From: Oxytricha trifallax
Taxonomy: Eukaryota > Ciliophora > Spirotrichea > Sporadotrichida > Oxytrichidae
NCBI GenBank assembly: GCA_000711775.1
Contig: ARYC01000575.1
Coordinates: 1 to 64,000 of the forward strand
Direction of reading: 5' to 3'
DNA: 64,000 nt
Position 1 is the stretch's first letter, and the number at the start of each line of letters is the position of its first letter. Position numbers and translations under genes: made by a program. Shown piece by piece: positions 26,841 to 38,150 of this stretch. The notes under the pieces are model-generated. The model was given only the letters and a program-made list of their open reading frames with translations, did no database searches and was not told where the DNA came from.

Positions 26841-27783
26841 ATTTGAAATTAGTTTCAATTCTATAATTAAACAGAACACTGTTCTATGTTGGTATTTTGT
26901 TTTTGTATTATCCACAAATTCTAATTAAAACTATCAACAATGCAACCTTAAAATTCACTAAGATTAATGGATATTTTTATTTAGATTTTTTGAATCTTAA
27001 ACATGATTAAAAGTTAAGTTTAGTGGTTGTATTCTTTCTACATCAGTAAAACAAAATTTAATCGTCATGGAAATCAATAAATATATATTAAATATATTTT
27101 CGTTTTTTTATTGAAAATATCAAATTTTATTATATTGCTTTTTGGTAATAATTATTTTCTAAAAAAAAAACTCAAATCTTTCACTTTAAGATTTTATTTA
27201 ATAATAGTATTTTAACAATAAAAAAATATTTATAATCATATTTAAATATTCTTTTGTCTATATTCTCACTCAAGATATCTTACTTAAACTTGCTTAAATA
27301 AATTTTCTTAATAAAAGTAAAAATAATATGTTCTAATATAAAATTACTTAACAATTTCTTTAATTTATTTATGAAATATGTTAAACAATAAAATATTGAT
27401 AATACAATGTCTTCCATCATTAGTTTATAATGAACACACTATTCAAAATATTTATGCTTTTTAGAATTTTAAAGGAATCTAAATTTATTTTCAGTATTAA
27501 ATACTGTGTAAAAATTTATGTGTAATTATAATTATTTTATTTTATCAAATTATTGTTTAATATTGAATATTTTTGTTTAATTACTTTTCATTACATATTA
27601 CATAAATTTTTAATCTGATAAGCAATTTATATAATTGCTTAAAATAAAATAGTGCTTTAATTTTCTTAAAAATAAATACTGGTTGAGGAAATTTTGACTC
27701 AGAGATTGTTTAATTTAAAATTAGAAATATTAAAAAAACAATAAGATTTAATGTCCTATTATATTAATTTTATATTTTTATAT

Positions 27784-27799
27784 AAAACCCCAAAACCCC
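27784..27799 (+). repeat. Internal telomere-like tract C4A4 (two repeats)
   Basis: AAAACCCCAAAACCCC, oriented as the left telomere of a macronuclear nanochromosome and lying 235 bp upstream of the ATG at 28034. Its flank (ATGAGATAAGG) matches neither TBE terminus seen here, and the leading C of TBE ends is absent. It may be a remnant of another TBE, a trace of a reintegrated nanochromosome end, or chance. Confidence 0.7.
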
Positions 27800-28033
27800 A
27801 TGAGATAAGGTGGTTGTAGAAATTAAATTTGAATTTGAATTAATCAGAAATTATTATAGATATTTGGTAGCTTGTTGATTTGTGAAGACCCCCTATATAT
27901 ATATAAATATATATATATAAGACCCTAGTTTAAAAATGACTAGCAACCAAATTAATTGAGTGAGTATTTAAGGATTTTAATATGTTTAATCAAAGTTAAA
28001 AATTATTCCTAATAGCTGTTGGACTGAGACCTA

Positions 28034-28468
28034 ATGGCTTCGACCTAGCCCTACATGCAGGACCACTACGAGCCGCCTCTGACCTCGCCCTCGGTGCAGC
28101 TGTCGCCCTCCGCGCTGCCGCCGGGCATGGACCTTGAGCTGGGCGAAGAGCCCACGATGAGCTGGTGGGAGCTGGCCCCGAAGATTGCATGTCTACTACA
28201 AAGCATCTCCCTCAAAAAGCACCCCATTCAGAGCTTCGCCGAGATCTTGAAGACCCTCTTCAACGCACACACCGTCAATTACCACTGGGTCCACATTTCG
28301 AAGGAGATCGAGCTCCATGCTGGGAAGCAGAGCCTTGAGCTAGCATTGAGGACGCCAAACGAGAAAGAAGGGGACTCCATAGGAGGCTTAGATCCTGCGC
28401 TTGGTGTTAAGAAACAATCAGAGTCGTTAATGGACGTGCCCAAGGTTAGAGGTGGGGGCCCTATTTAA
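28034..28468 (+). CDS. N-terminal part of an unrecognised macronuclear gene (MDS)
   Basis: GC-rich (~55%) reading frame. The likely start is the ATG at 28034 (MASTQPYMQDHYEPP), in frame with and upstream of an ATG at 28055 through a TAG read as Gln. A Pro/Ser-rich acidic N-terminus leads to MSWWELAPKIACLL and a charged region ending near VRGGGPI. The next codon, TAA at 28466-28468, would be Gln, and coding character fades there, so ~28462-28468 is probably an MDS border and not the protein end. No domain recognised. The gene may continue in the plus-strand segments after 28870. Confidence 0.65.
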
Positions 28469-28538
28469 TACACACTTTAAAACCAAATAAAACAGACTAC
28501 GATTAACAAGCACATGTTCTCTTCACTCTAATTGGAAT

Positions 28539-28866
28539 TCACGCAAACGAATCACTCGCCCTCAGTACTGTCCCTTTGATGGATGTGCAGATCAAGTAGT
28601 CCTTGGTGCATTGTGAGTTAGAAGAGCATGATGTAGCAACTCCATTTGCGCTGAGACTGTTGGTATAAGCGCAGGGACTGAAAGAGTAATAGTGATAGAA
28701 AGTCTTAAATTCACTGCTTCCTAAACATAGATCAACTTCAACTCTCTTGGCATCTGAGCCAGTTCCCATTGGTGCGAAGAAGTCGTAAAAGAGCTCTGAA
28801 GTGCCAGAGTGGATGGGAACCCCATTGGTTGAGACGCCAACGAGCGCAGCGCGCAGTGTACACTAC
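28539..28866 (-). CDS. C-terminal segment of a YHYH-domain-like protein (MDS in inverted orientation)
   Basis: Minus-strand frame open across 28866-28539, ending at TGA 28539-28541. It contains NGVPIHSG, a DLCLGS motif and then FYHYYSFSPC. This order (G-x-PI, D-x-C-x-G, YHYH-like, PC) is the pattern of YHYH-domain proteins. The stretch after it is Cys-rich (SCSSNSQC...YLICTS), suggesting a secreted or extracytoplasmic protein; the N-terminus and any signal peptide are missing. It lies head-to-head with the flanking plus-strand segments, so its other MDSs must be elsewhere. Family call is moderate. Confidence 0.55.
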
Positions 28867-28869
28867 ATC

Positions 28870-30023
28870 AAGATTCCTCCTCTCCCCCATTAGTAAGAGC
28901 ACTCCATCTTAAATGAAATCCTTGGCATAGTGGAGGAATCCGCATTAGCGTCCAGCACAGCAAGATAGAGGAAAAGGCTCTGGGCAGAGAGGAAAAGGCT
29001 AGTAGGCTTGGGAGATTCGTAGATGGAGACATTGTCACAATCAGCATCATCGTTACCATTATCAAGGAGTGTGCCCCTAAGCGCTCGCTCTATGTCATGG
29101 GGTGGTCCGGAAAATGAAGATGCTTAGATATCTCTTGAACCAGGACGAAAATCTTGGTCGGACATTTACCCCCCGTGCTCCAGAAGACGACGAATCGCGT
29201 GGTGCCCCTGGCCGCCCCCCAGTCGAGCTTCAGCCCCTTACTCCGTTGGCAATACTGAAATTCTTGAGTTCAAAAAAGATAATGTCAAGACCAGGTGACC
29301 TGACTAGGCAATGTGATGAGTGTACTCAAGACCAGACCTGAAGCCACTCCCAGCGATGGTTCCTCAAGAGGCTCTCGATGACAACGACAAGGTAGTCTTC
29401 CAAACTTACTACAAAAGATACAGAGATGAAAAGAGCAAGGAGAATGCCTAGAACAAGACTTGGTGCAGGCTTCTCTTCCCACTCAGCGCTAAATACGACA
29501 CTGATAGAGCATCTTCTACCGCCTACATTTCGCTTCCTACGATGAACTGCCACGATTCAAGGAGTTGATGAAGAAGTCGGGAGCACCTGTTGAGCACGAG
29601 GAAGAGGCTCACCTGGCTTGGCATTGGCAGGTGATAACAAGCCAGCGCGCCGACCTCCTACATTTCAAGAAGGATATTGAACTGTCCTGGAAGAAGAATG
29701 ACTCCAAAGGATACAAGAAGGCCACACCCCAGTCGAAGACCCTGGAGCTCCAGGAAATGCTCAGGGACGTCATCGAAGCCTCGGAGGATGAAGTGATCTC
29801 CTTCATCAAGAAGACCTACCAGAGGTGCCCCCTCATGCCCCGCAGTCTTCTCACCCTATTGATTCAGGAATCGTCAAGCGCAGAGATTGGGAAACTCGCA
29901 GGCTGGCACTCAAAGGTCGTCGAGCCCAAGGCACGGGAGGTCATGGAGCAGAACTACTCGGATGAGCATGAGAAGGCTGTGGAAGCCATTACCAATGAGA
30001 TTGAGAAGTTGATAGAGTAGTGA
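28870..30023 (+). CDS. C-terminal part of an unrecognised macronuclear gene, several segments, one IES
   Basis: GC-rich plus-strand coding read in successive frames. About 28930-29110: GREEKASRLGRFVDGDIVTI and on to MGWSGK. 29102-29294: NQDENLGRTFTPRAPEDDES and on to LAILKFLSSKKIMSR. 29326-29504: SRPDLKPLPAMVPQEALDD and on to LSAKYDTD. 29507-30023: FYRLHFASYDELPRFKEL and on to EIEKLIEQ, then TGA at 30021-30023; the preceding TAG is Gln. The second and third pieces join exactly across a 41-bp IES. The third and fourth are offset by 2 bases (AG). The last ~150 residues are highly charged and probably helical. No family recognised with confidence. The 28.9-29.1 part has a different best frame and may belong to another segment. 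Confidence 0.6.
29295..29335 (+). other. 41-bp internal eliminated sequence with 10-bp pointer
   Basis: TCAAGACCAG occurs at 29285-29294 and again at 29326-29335. Removing one copy plus the 31 bases between joins two coding pieces in frame (IMSR to PDLKPL) and removes the TGA that otherwise ends the frame at 29339-29341. This is the structure of a nonscrambled Oxytricha IES bounded by a pointer repeat. Confidence 0.8.
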
Positions 30024-30514
30024 TTTAATTTTAGTAGTTGGTCGTAATTAATAAATAAGTTGCATTTGTATTTCATTTTCATTTTCGCTAATTTCAACAT
30101 ACTTTTATAAATTATATTGTATTTTTATATAGAAATATATACCTGATAAGTTAAATATTGAATAATTTAAAGCATATATAAAAAAAATTAATATGTTTTA
30201 GGAAATATATAATATTTTTATTGTATTTTTCCTGTTGCATTTAAATTAACTAGAAAAGTTAATACTATTTCATTAAATTTTAAATAGTTGGTATTAGTTT
30301 TTTTATCAATTAATTTATAAAAGGTATTTCTTTTCCATAAATTACAAAATTATTGTTCCTTGATATTTACCAGATGCGATTGATTTTCTCCCTTCAATAG
30401 TAATTAATTCAATTTTTCTTTTTTTAAAAACAATATTTAAACTTTACTATATAAGTTAAATAAATTATTCAAATAAAAATAGACTATAATTAATTTAAAA
30501 AATATACTAAGAAT
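30024..30514. other. AT-rich 3' flank
   Basis: Noncoding DNA after the gene island; no feature seen. Confidence 0.5.
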
Positions 30515-30893
30515 GCATTCAAAATTGTGAAATTATTTTTAATTATATTAATAATTAGTGGCAGTTAAAGTTGGCCAAATTAAACGATCTTGGTCTAATT
30601 CGATAGGGAATTTTAAAATTAGCTGGACTTTACTATTTTCGGTACTATTTTATCGCATCCCTGAAGCGAGATAAATAGACTTTAATGTGAGGGTATAATT
30701 TAATGAATTTAGATGAGTTTAATTAAAGTGTAGTTATCTCGCTCCCTCGATGAGATAAAATAGTACCACCAATAATAAAGTCCAGCTAATTTTGAATTCT
30801 CTATCAAATAAGCCCTTGATCGTTTAAATTGGCCAACTTTAACTGCCACAAATTATTAATTTAATTATAAATAATTTCACGATTTTAAATGTA
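30515..30893. repeat. Palindromic MITE-like element, copy 1
   Basis: Two ~175-bp arms around a short loop near 30690-30727. The arms contain GGCAGTTAA, AATTTTAAAATTA, CTGGACTTTACTATT, GCATCCCTGAAGCGAGATAA and their complements. The same blocks in the same order recur at 53693-54109, so this is a dispersed palindromic family. No coding. Confidence 0.8.
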
Positions 30894-32086
30894 TTATTAC
30901 TATATTATTTAAATTATTATATGTAAATAATTTTCATGGGACCAATAATAATAGTAAATAAAGTAATATTTATATATAAAGAAGTATGTTTTAAATATAT
31001 GAATATTAAAACATATAACAAGTCGTAATTATCTAATTAAAAAAAAGATATTTTTGAATATTTATTTAAAAAACTAAAATAAGTTAGTTTTGATAAATAA
31101 TAATCTTATTTTTTAATTAATAATTACTTAATCTAACTTAATTAATATATTTATTCTGATTAAATAGTAATAATAAAATTATAAAAGGATATGGATTCAA
31201 ATATAACAATACAATTATGGCATTAAAAATTTCTCTATATTGTGAAATATTTAATTAAATATTTATGAAAATCATTCTAAAAATTCTTAATTGAATACCT
31301 TGTCAATATTTATTATCTAAAATTAATCAGTTTAGATGTCTCAATTAGGACTTCATTTTTTTAATTAAAAATATATTTTCTATAATAGAAAATTCCAATC
31401 TCAATCCCATCATTTATACAAGTTATAATTATCAACTATAATTAATAGGTTGATATTCAAAAAATAAATTAATTCAGATTTTTTAATAAAAATACATCTA
31501 AAATTTTTGACTACAATAATTACACAACAAATAGGACTTATAAAATTGATAACTATGCTTATATAATAATTTAAATACATTGTATCATTGATCTACTTTA
31601 TCAATTAAAATTTAAATAATAAAGAAACCAAAAATTAATTTGAAAAAAAAGTTAGCTTTCTTGATTTACTTATGAGTGGTTTTATTTTTAGTTAATAATT
31701 TATTAATGTATGTTAATATCCAATCAATATTTGATGTGTAAAATCATTATAGCAAGGTTTTAGTGTACATGTTTTATTTTAAGCAAGTTAGCTATACTTT
31801 TAAATATATTTCAAACATAAACTTTAAGTATTGCGAAAAGGCGTGGTCATATATGCTAAAAAAATAATAGTTAGATTTTTATATTTAAGGGTAGTGACCT
31901 TGTAAGAAGTTATACCAGAAAGTTTGTGTTGATTGAAAGAGTACAGCAATTAAATAAAAGAAATTCGGACACCCTAATGAAACTTGTTAAAAATTATTTA
32001 AGAGTACTTTGATTTGAATAAAATTATTAGGATTTAATAATATATAGATCTAAATTTGAAATATATAATAAATTCATTTAGTTTAA
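30894..32086. other. AT-rich germline-limited DNA
   Basis: No gene recognised. A GC-richer patch at 31840-31980 has short open frames only. Confidence 0.5.
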
Positions 32087-32487
32087 TCACTATAATTGTC
32101 CTTACGAATAATGTGGGAGAGGTTTTAAGTTTATTTTATTAAACTAATGATTTTTATTAAAAATTGATGTGTCTTACAGCTTAATTATAACTTTGTCTAC
32201 CATCTATAAATGACTAAGATACTCATTTTTGTCTATCAACTACCTGATATTTAGTTTGCATCTTCTTCTCACTTTATCGAGTTGCAATAATTGCTAGGAA
32301 TATTCCATTAAATCATGAATAAAACTAAAGCTATTCATTCCATTAAAAGTATCCATCTCTCAGTCTTCTCTCTCCGGAAATTAGTCTTGAATTCCCAAAA
32401 CTTTTCCTTGCCATGAAATCTTGCACCCTTAATTCTCTTCAAATTATTATTAATATGCCCTTATTCAACATTCGAAAGCTTTTACGA
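32087..32487 (-). CDS. Coding-like MDS with two overlapping good frames
   Basis: On the minus strand, a frame from ATG 32354-32356 reads MDTFNGMNSFSFIHDLMEYS and on to TGA 32087-32089 (89 residues, several Gln from TAA/TAG). Just upstream, another frame (32487-32335) reads LKRIKGARFHGKEKFWEFKT and ends in TGA. Both are purine-rich on the coding strand and gene-like. They could be one gene broken by an indel or segment border, or a gene end followed by a gene start. No family recognised. Confidence 0.45.
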
Positions 32488-33069
32488 TCATTAATGTTAT
32501 AGTTAATTATTGTGAATCTATATTTTCTTAATGCTTTTATTCAAATTGGCATCTAATATATTCCTTATTTATAAAAAAAATAAAAAAATTTTAGTTTAGA
32601 TTAAAAATATAAAATTATTTTTAATTTAATCTCTTTACATAACATCAAAGTTTAAATATATTGACTGACTATAAAAAATATAGAACATTATAATTTTATA
32701 TAGATATATCATACATTTTAAGTTTAATATATCATAACCAGCATTAGATTTTTCACAAACAAATTAATTTAATTATTAACCAGATTAAAATTTCCTTATA
32801 TCTCTTATTTGTAATACAACTACACTTATATACTTTATTAGGCTTAATTATTGATAGTTGTGAGAATGTTAAAATATTAGGCATTAGTTATTTAGATTCT
32901 TCTCTTGTGTTATGAAAAGAAACACTCAAAGAAAGATAAGTAATTATAAAAATATGATAAATCATAAAATTTTAATTTTTATATTTATGATTTATAATTA
33001 GTAATCTATTAATTAATTAAAAAACTTAATATATTAAAAAGTATTCGTATAGATTAAACGCAGGTGGAG

Positions 33070-33255
33070 GTGGGCCACTCACATAAAATGTAAGTTACAA
33101 AAACTTATCTTTAAATTTTTTTTTTAGTGGTCCTACTTGGTAAGACCACAGGTGCAGTTAGACTGGTGCTTCGCAAGACTGCTCAGAGAGGGGACTTAGA
33201 TGATAAAAATAATGATGACAATGAAGATGACGATGAAGATGAGGAAGAATAGCAC
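33070..33255 (+). CDS. MDS-like gene end with a 38-nt intron and acidic tail
   Basis: GTAAGT at 33090 and a T-rich TTTTTTTTTAG ending at 33127 mark a probable 38-nt intron. The following frame reads LLGKTTGAVRLVLRKTAQRG, then an Asp/Asn/Glu run (DDKNNDDNEDDDEDEEE) before a TAG (Gln). Such acidic tails are common near protein C-termini. The true end is not visible because no TGA follows soon, so the MDS border is probably ~33255-33290. Unrecognised. Confidence 0.45.
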
Positions 33256-34584
33256 TAATCAGAGAGACTTCCATTTTTGATTAGACTTAAAAGTATTAGT
33301 ATTAATGTAATTAGAATAATTAATTAATTAAAGTTTTCGTATTATAAATCATAATTGTCTAAATATAAATTTTTTAATTTTATTGAATAATAACAATTAA
33401 AATTTATAGATAATATAAATAAATAAATTTATATTTACAATTAGGCAAATATTATTAATTAAATTTTAAACATGGAGTGTTATTCATTAAATTAATTACT
33501 AAGTAAATTATATTTATAATTGCCATTAAATTATTTAAATTTAAAATTAAATTAAATGTTAGTAAAAAAAAATAATATGGGAGAAATTAGTATCACCAAA
33601 AAATTATTCAAGAAAGATAATATTAATAGATTTGAAAAATTCTAATAAATATTATCATAATGAACTAATATAAACTTATTTTATTTATATTCTACTAATT
33701 AATATTTACAAGCTCTTGATTATAAATTATAATTAATGCAAATTAAAAATTACTTTTAAAATAGTATTCTTTTGGTTTTAGATATTTTTAATTTAATATA
33801 AGTTGAATAATTAGTATTTTTTTCTTCAATTAATTAAATAAATTTACTTAATTATCTTCTCAGTCCAACAAGTATTTCAGCTTAAATATTTATATAATAT
33901 TTAACTTATGGTTGTTAGTTTCAAATTGCATTAATATTAGAGAAAAATTATAATTATTTGTTAATTAATTAAATGATTTACTATTTATTATTCATTACAT
34001 TTAATAATTTAATTAATCTATTAATTCTTTATTCTTTATTATATTAAAAATCTTAATTTTATATTAAAATTTATATCGATTTATTATTGAAAGTAATTAA
34101 TACTATTAAAAAATTTCAAAAATTTATTTTTACACATATTTTTAATTGATCTTTTAGACATTCCCTAATTTGATTTTAATATTATTATATTCTGAGGGAA
34201 TTTAAAAGACTTATTAATTTAGAGATAAAATATATAAATATAAATTAGATTTATATTTTTTTTATATTAAAAAATAACAAAAAATTAATGTAAAATATTA
34301 ATTAGAAAATAAACTCCATATTTAATTTATAATGCTCACTTTTAGAATTAAAAAGTGTAAACAATAAGTTAAATTATAATCATTTTGTTTCTTTTTAATT
34401 ATAATTTAATATTTTATGAATATCTATTTTTAAATTTTAGAAATTATTTTTAAATATAAAATTATAAAAAAGAGACAACTTCTAATTAATAAATATATAT
34501 ATAATATTTAATTTAAAGCAAATAATTTCATTCTTTTTTTTATAATAAATATTTTTGATATATTTAAAATCGTATAAGCTTATA

Positions 34585-34692
34585 ATTTATAGGGTTAACA
34601 CAGGCATGGGATGTCTCATCATCTTTTGCACAGCTGAAATTGGCATTGGATGACTCATCTCCATTGTTAGGGTTGACATTAGCATAGAATAC
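34585..34692 (-). CDS. ~105-bp MDS, Asn/Ser-rich secreted-type protein fragment
   Basis: GC-richer block whose minus strand reads FYANVNPNNGDESSNANFSC, then AKDDETSHACVNP. Two Cys and several N-x-S-type sites suggest an extracytoplasmic protein. The block has no counterpart in the homologous DNA at 57.2-57.4 kb, so it is a discrete insertion or an MDS in repeat copy A. No family recognised. Confidence 0.5.
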
Positions 34693-35232
34693 CTATATTT
34701 AATTAGTTTCATCCAAATTATAATATATTTGATTTAAAAAAATTTTAAATTCTGATGATATTTAAATTATAATCTTTATATTCAAAATTTCAATTATTAT
34801 TATAAAATATTATTTATTTTCACATAAATATAAGCAGACTCTAAGTAAATTTCATAAATTATAATATTTGTCTAAGAAGATATATATTTTTGAGTGCGAT
34901 GATCCTGCTTTGTAAAAAAAACACATCAATAAGAAACTTTAAGTAATATTCAGTGGATATTTATTAAAATTATACCTATAAAAAATGTTTGAATATTTAA
35001 TCAGTTCTATTAAATATTAATATCTAGATATGTTATTTTTATACTTTAAACTATTTTTATTTATGAGTCTGTGTTGTTGAGATTAATTCATTTATTGGTA
35101 ATTTATTAAACTATTCAATTTTAAAGATTTAAATTATTAATATTAATAAAATTAAATGATAATTTTTGATGAGCAGGATAGAAATTGATTTTGAGATAAG
35201 AAGCAATTAATTTATGAATATCGATTTGATGA

Positions 35233-35755
35233 GTAAAAATTTAAATATTTACCAAGAATTAGAAATTAATCAATTCTTTCACTATATTATTAGATTATAT
35301 ATTAACTAATTAAATAATTAAACCGCACTCCAACCCAAACGAGAGAGTAATTAGGATTAGAGTGTGACTTTAATTATATATTTAGAAGTCAATAAAATAT
35401 GACATTTCGTTTGTAATAAACATAATTTAATTTTAATTTAATTTACTATCTGAATTGTTTAATTATAAATCATACTTATAAAATATTTGATTTTTAAACT
35501 TTATTATTTTTAATTGCTAAAAAATTGTAAATTATATAATACTTACTTATTTTTAAACTATATTCAATCTCTAATAAACGAAATGTCATATTTTATTGAC
35601 TTCTAAATATATAATTAGAGTCACACTCTAATCCTAATTACTCTCTCGTTTGGGTTGGAGTGCGGTTTAATTATTTAATTAGTTAATATATAATCTAATA
35701 ATATAGTGAAAGAATTGATTAATTTCTAATTCTTGGTAAATATTTAAATTTTTAC
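35233..35755. repeat. 523-bp inverted repeat (foldback), absent from copy B
   Basis: Arms 35233-35424 and 35572-35755 are almost identical reverse complements. They include AACCGCACTCCAACCCAAAC and TATGACATTTCGTTT, around a ~145-bp AT-rich loop. The homologous DNA near 57.84 kb continues without it, so it inserted after the duplication or was lost from B. No coding. Confidence 0.85.
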
Positions 35756-36589
35756 AGAATGCAAATAATTTAAACTAAAAACTAATTTTAGTTATTAATA
35801 AAACTTTTCATGTGTTGTAAGAAATGAACTTAATTTGAAGCTTAATTTAATATATTACAACAGTTTTACATAAAAAATTATTCCCATTCTCTAAATTATT
35901 TTTTTATTCTGGTAAATATATATATATTTTAATTCTTTATCTTAATACTATAATAATTATTAATTAAGAAAATCAAATAATTCAAATGAATCTTATATAT
36001 TTTGTAGAAAAATTTTAATATCTTTAGATTAAATTAGAATAACATATTCATATATATAACTTAAATATTATTTTCACAATTTTATTTCTTTTATAGCTAA
36101 AAAAATATACACTTTTAATAAACTCCTACAAATTAGGTATGATTTTGTGTGTATAATCATAAATATATTTAGTCAATAAAACTATAATTGTAGGTATAAG
36201 AGAAAATCAAATTAAATTAATTATAAAAACTTTGTAACAGGAGGCAGTAAAATATATCGGGTCTATGCAAATATGGTATATGTTCATAAAAAATTAATAA
36301 TCAACACAACTTTAGTATAAGTTGTACTTCTTAATCTCATCACTGATATTAGTTGATCTTCATGAATAAATATTGACTAAATAAATAACTCAAAAATAAA
36401 CTCGATTAATTTTTGCTCCAGTCATGAGATAGAATAGTACAGGCAATGTAAATTATTAGTATTGAGCAAGTACCATTTTATAAGAGTTATTTTAATTTTA
36501 TTGAATTATAATTTTTTAAAAAGCGACCTTGCAGTTTTCAATTAAAGAGAATTGTTAATTAGCTTATTCATAATCATATTTAATAGTTA

Positions 36590-36946
36590 TCAACTAGGCC
36601 ACTTTTAATTATACATGCCGCTTAGGCATCTTTTCTTGCTTTAGGATTGTGTAAGGATCATTCTTTTACCTATCTATTCTTTCTAAGTGTTTATAGCCTG
36701 TGGTTTTCCTAATTCTGTTTCTTCATTTTATTTCAATTCCTCAACCATTTCAAAGTTAGAGTTATTACAAGAAACTTACTTTGAAATATTGGGATACACG
36801 TCATTGTTTGAATCACTATTTAAATAAGTATAATAATAAAGGAAATTTTTGGTTTTTTTAAGAAACTCTTACAGTTTCAATAGTTATTCTAATGAGTAAG
36901 ATCCTCCAAAATACTTGTTGCCACCCTACTCTGATCCTTAAAAATT
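36590..36946 (-). CDS. MDS-like C-terminal coding segment, unrecognised charged protein
   Basis: Minus-strand frame open from 36946 to TGA 36590-36592 (~118 codons). It uses many TAA/TAG as Gln and has soluble composition: GGNKYFGGSYSLEQLLKLQE, later NFEMVEELKQNEETELGKPQ and SQSKKRCLSGMYNQKWPS-stop. The coding strand is purine-rich. The plus strand is also open but translates to a hydrophobic-biased sequence, so minus is preferred. Not found in homologous copy B. No family recognised. Confidence 0.5.
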
Positions 36947-37989
36947 TCAGTTGGTGGATGATTTTGCTATAAAATTAAAAATATTAAGCATCATTTGAAT
37001 TATATTTTGAAAATAATATGGAAAAATAAAAAAATTGCTAATTTAATTAACGAAAAGTAAAAAATTAAAGTTCACTAAAAATCATTAAAAAAATAATTGT
37101 TATTGTTATATTCTTTAATTATATAATAATAAGGACTTTAAATTAATATTAAAATTATTATTTTAAATTTATATTTTAAAAATTATATTTGCAATTGAAA
37201 ATATCTAATAACTTAAATGAAAACTTAGTTAATCAAGGAAATAATATATTTAATTTTATTATAATGTATAAATAATACTAAGTTCAATAATTAATAAAAA
37301 TTTAAATATTGCATTTAAAATAAATTTTATCATAAAATATAAGGAATAAATTAAAAATAATTTTTAATATAATAATAAGAAATACAACTTTAATATTCTT
37401 CTAGATTATAAAAAAATTAAAAAAAAACAATCCTACAAGATGAACATAAAATATTAAAGTTTATTATGCATTTTATAAATAATAAAATATTAATTTCTGT
37501 TTTATCACATATTTACTACAATTTAGTTCAGTAAATTTTAATTGAATTTTAACAAAGAAAAGAAAGTCTAATATTCTTATTTATTATGGAGATTTTTAAA
37601 GTTATTCAATCATTTAAGATTCTTAAAAAAAGCAATTTTATATTACAGATCCTTACCAAGACTATAATTTATGCAGAGTTAAACCTAACATTACCTATTT
37701 ATTTAAATTGTTAATATATCATGAATAATTGATAGTATTGTAAATTTCATATTATTTAATACTCTAAATATTGTCAAGATTTCGCTTATTTTCAAGCTTT
37801 TAACATAACAGAAGTGGGCAAATGAGTATTTTCATAAAAATTAGTGACGATAAAGAATCTAGAGATTAAGATAGTAAGGTTTTTATCAACACACAATGAT
37901 TTTATAGCTGTGGATAAAATAAATATGACAACTAATCCTTCAAAATATATCTGCCTACTTAATTTTCATTGAAGTAAATAATTATCATT

Positions 37990-38115
37990 CAAAACCCCAA
38001 AACCCTTTCAGTAGTTTGATTGAGTTTTTGATTGATAAAAGTAGACTATTAGTGCATACTTTATTAGGGTTTTAATAGGGTTTATGTAGGGGTTTAATGT
38101 TTAAATGTAATGTAT
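37990..38115. repeat. TBE left terminal inverted repeat
   Basis: About 125 bp, matched in inverse by 41887-42011. Shared sequence runs from the C4A4 end through CATTAAACCCC and further inward; the subterminal parts then differ between the ends. Confidence 0.92.
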
Positions 38116-38150
38116 AGTAGTGTGTATTAGAGGGGTTTTATTTTTACTAT

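Noticed and set aside
29285..29809. Minus-strand frames in the 29.3-29.8 kb gene island
   Set aside because: Antisense to better plus-strand coding that joins across the IES.
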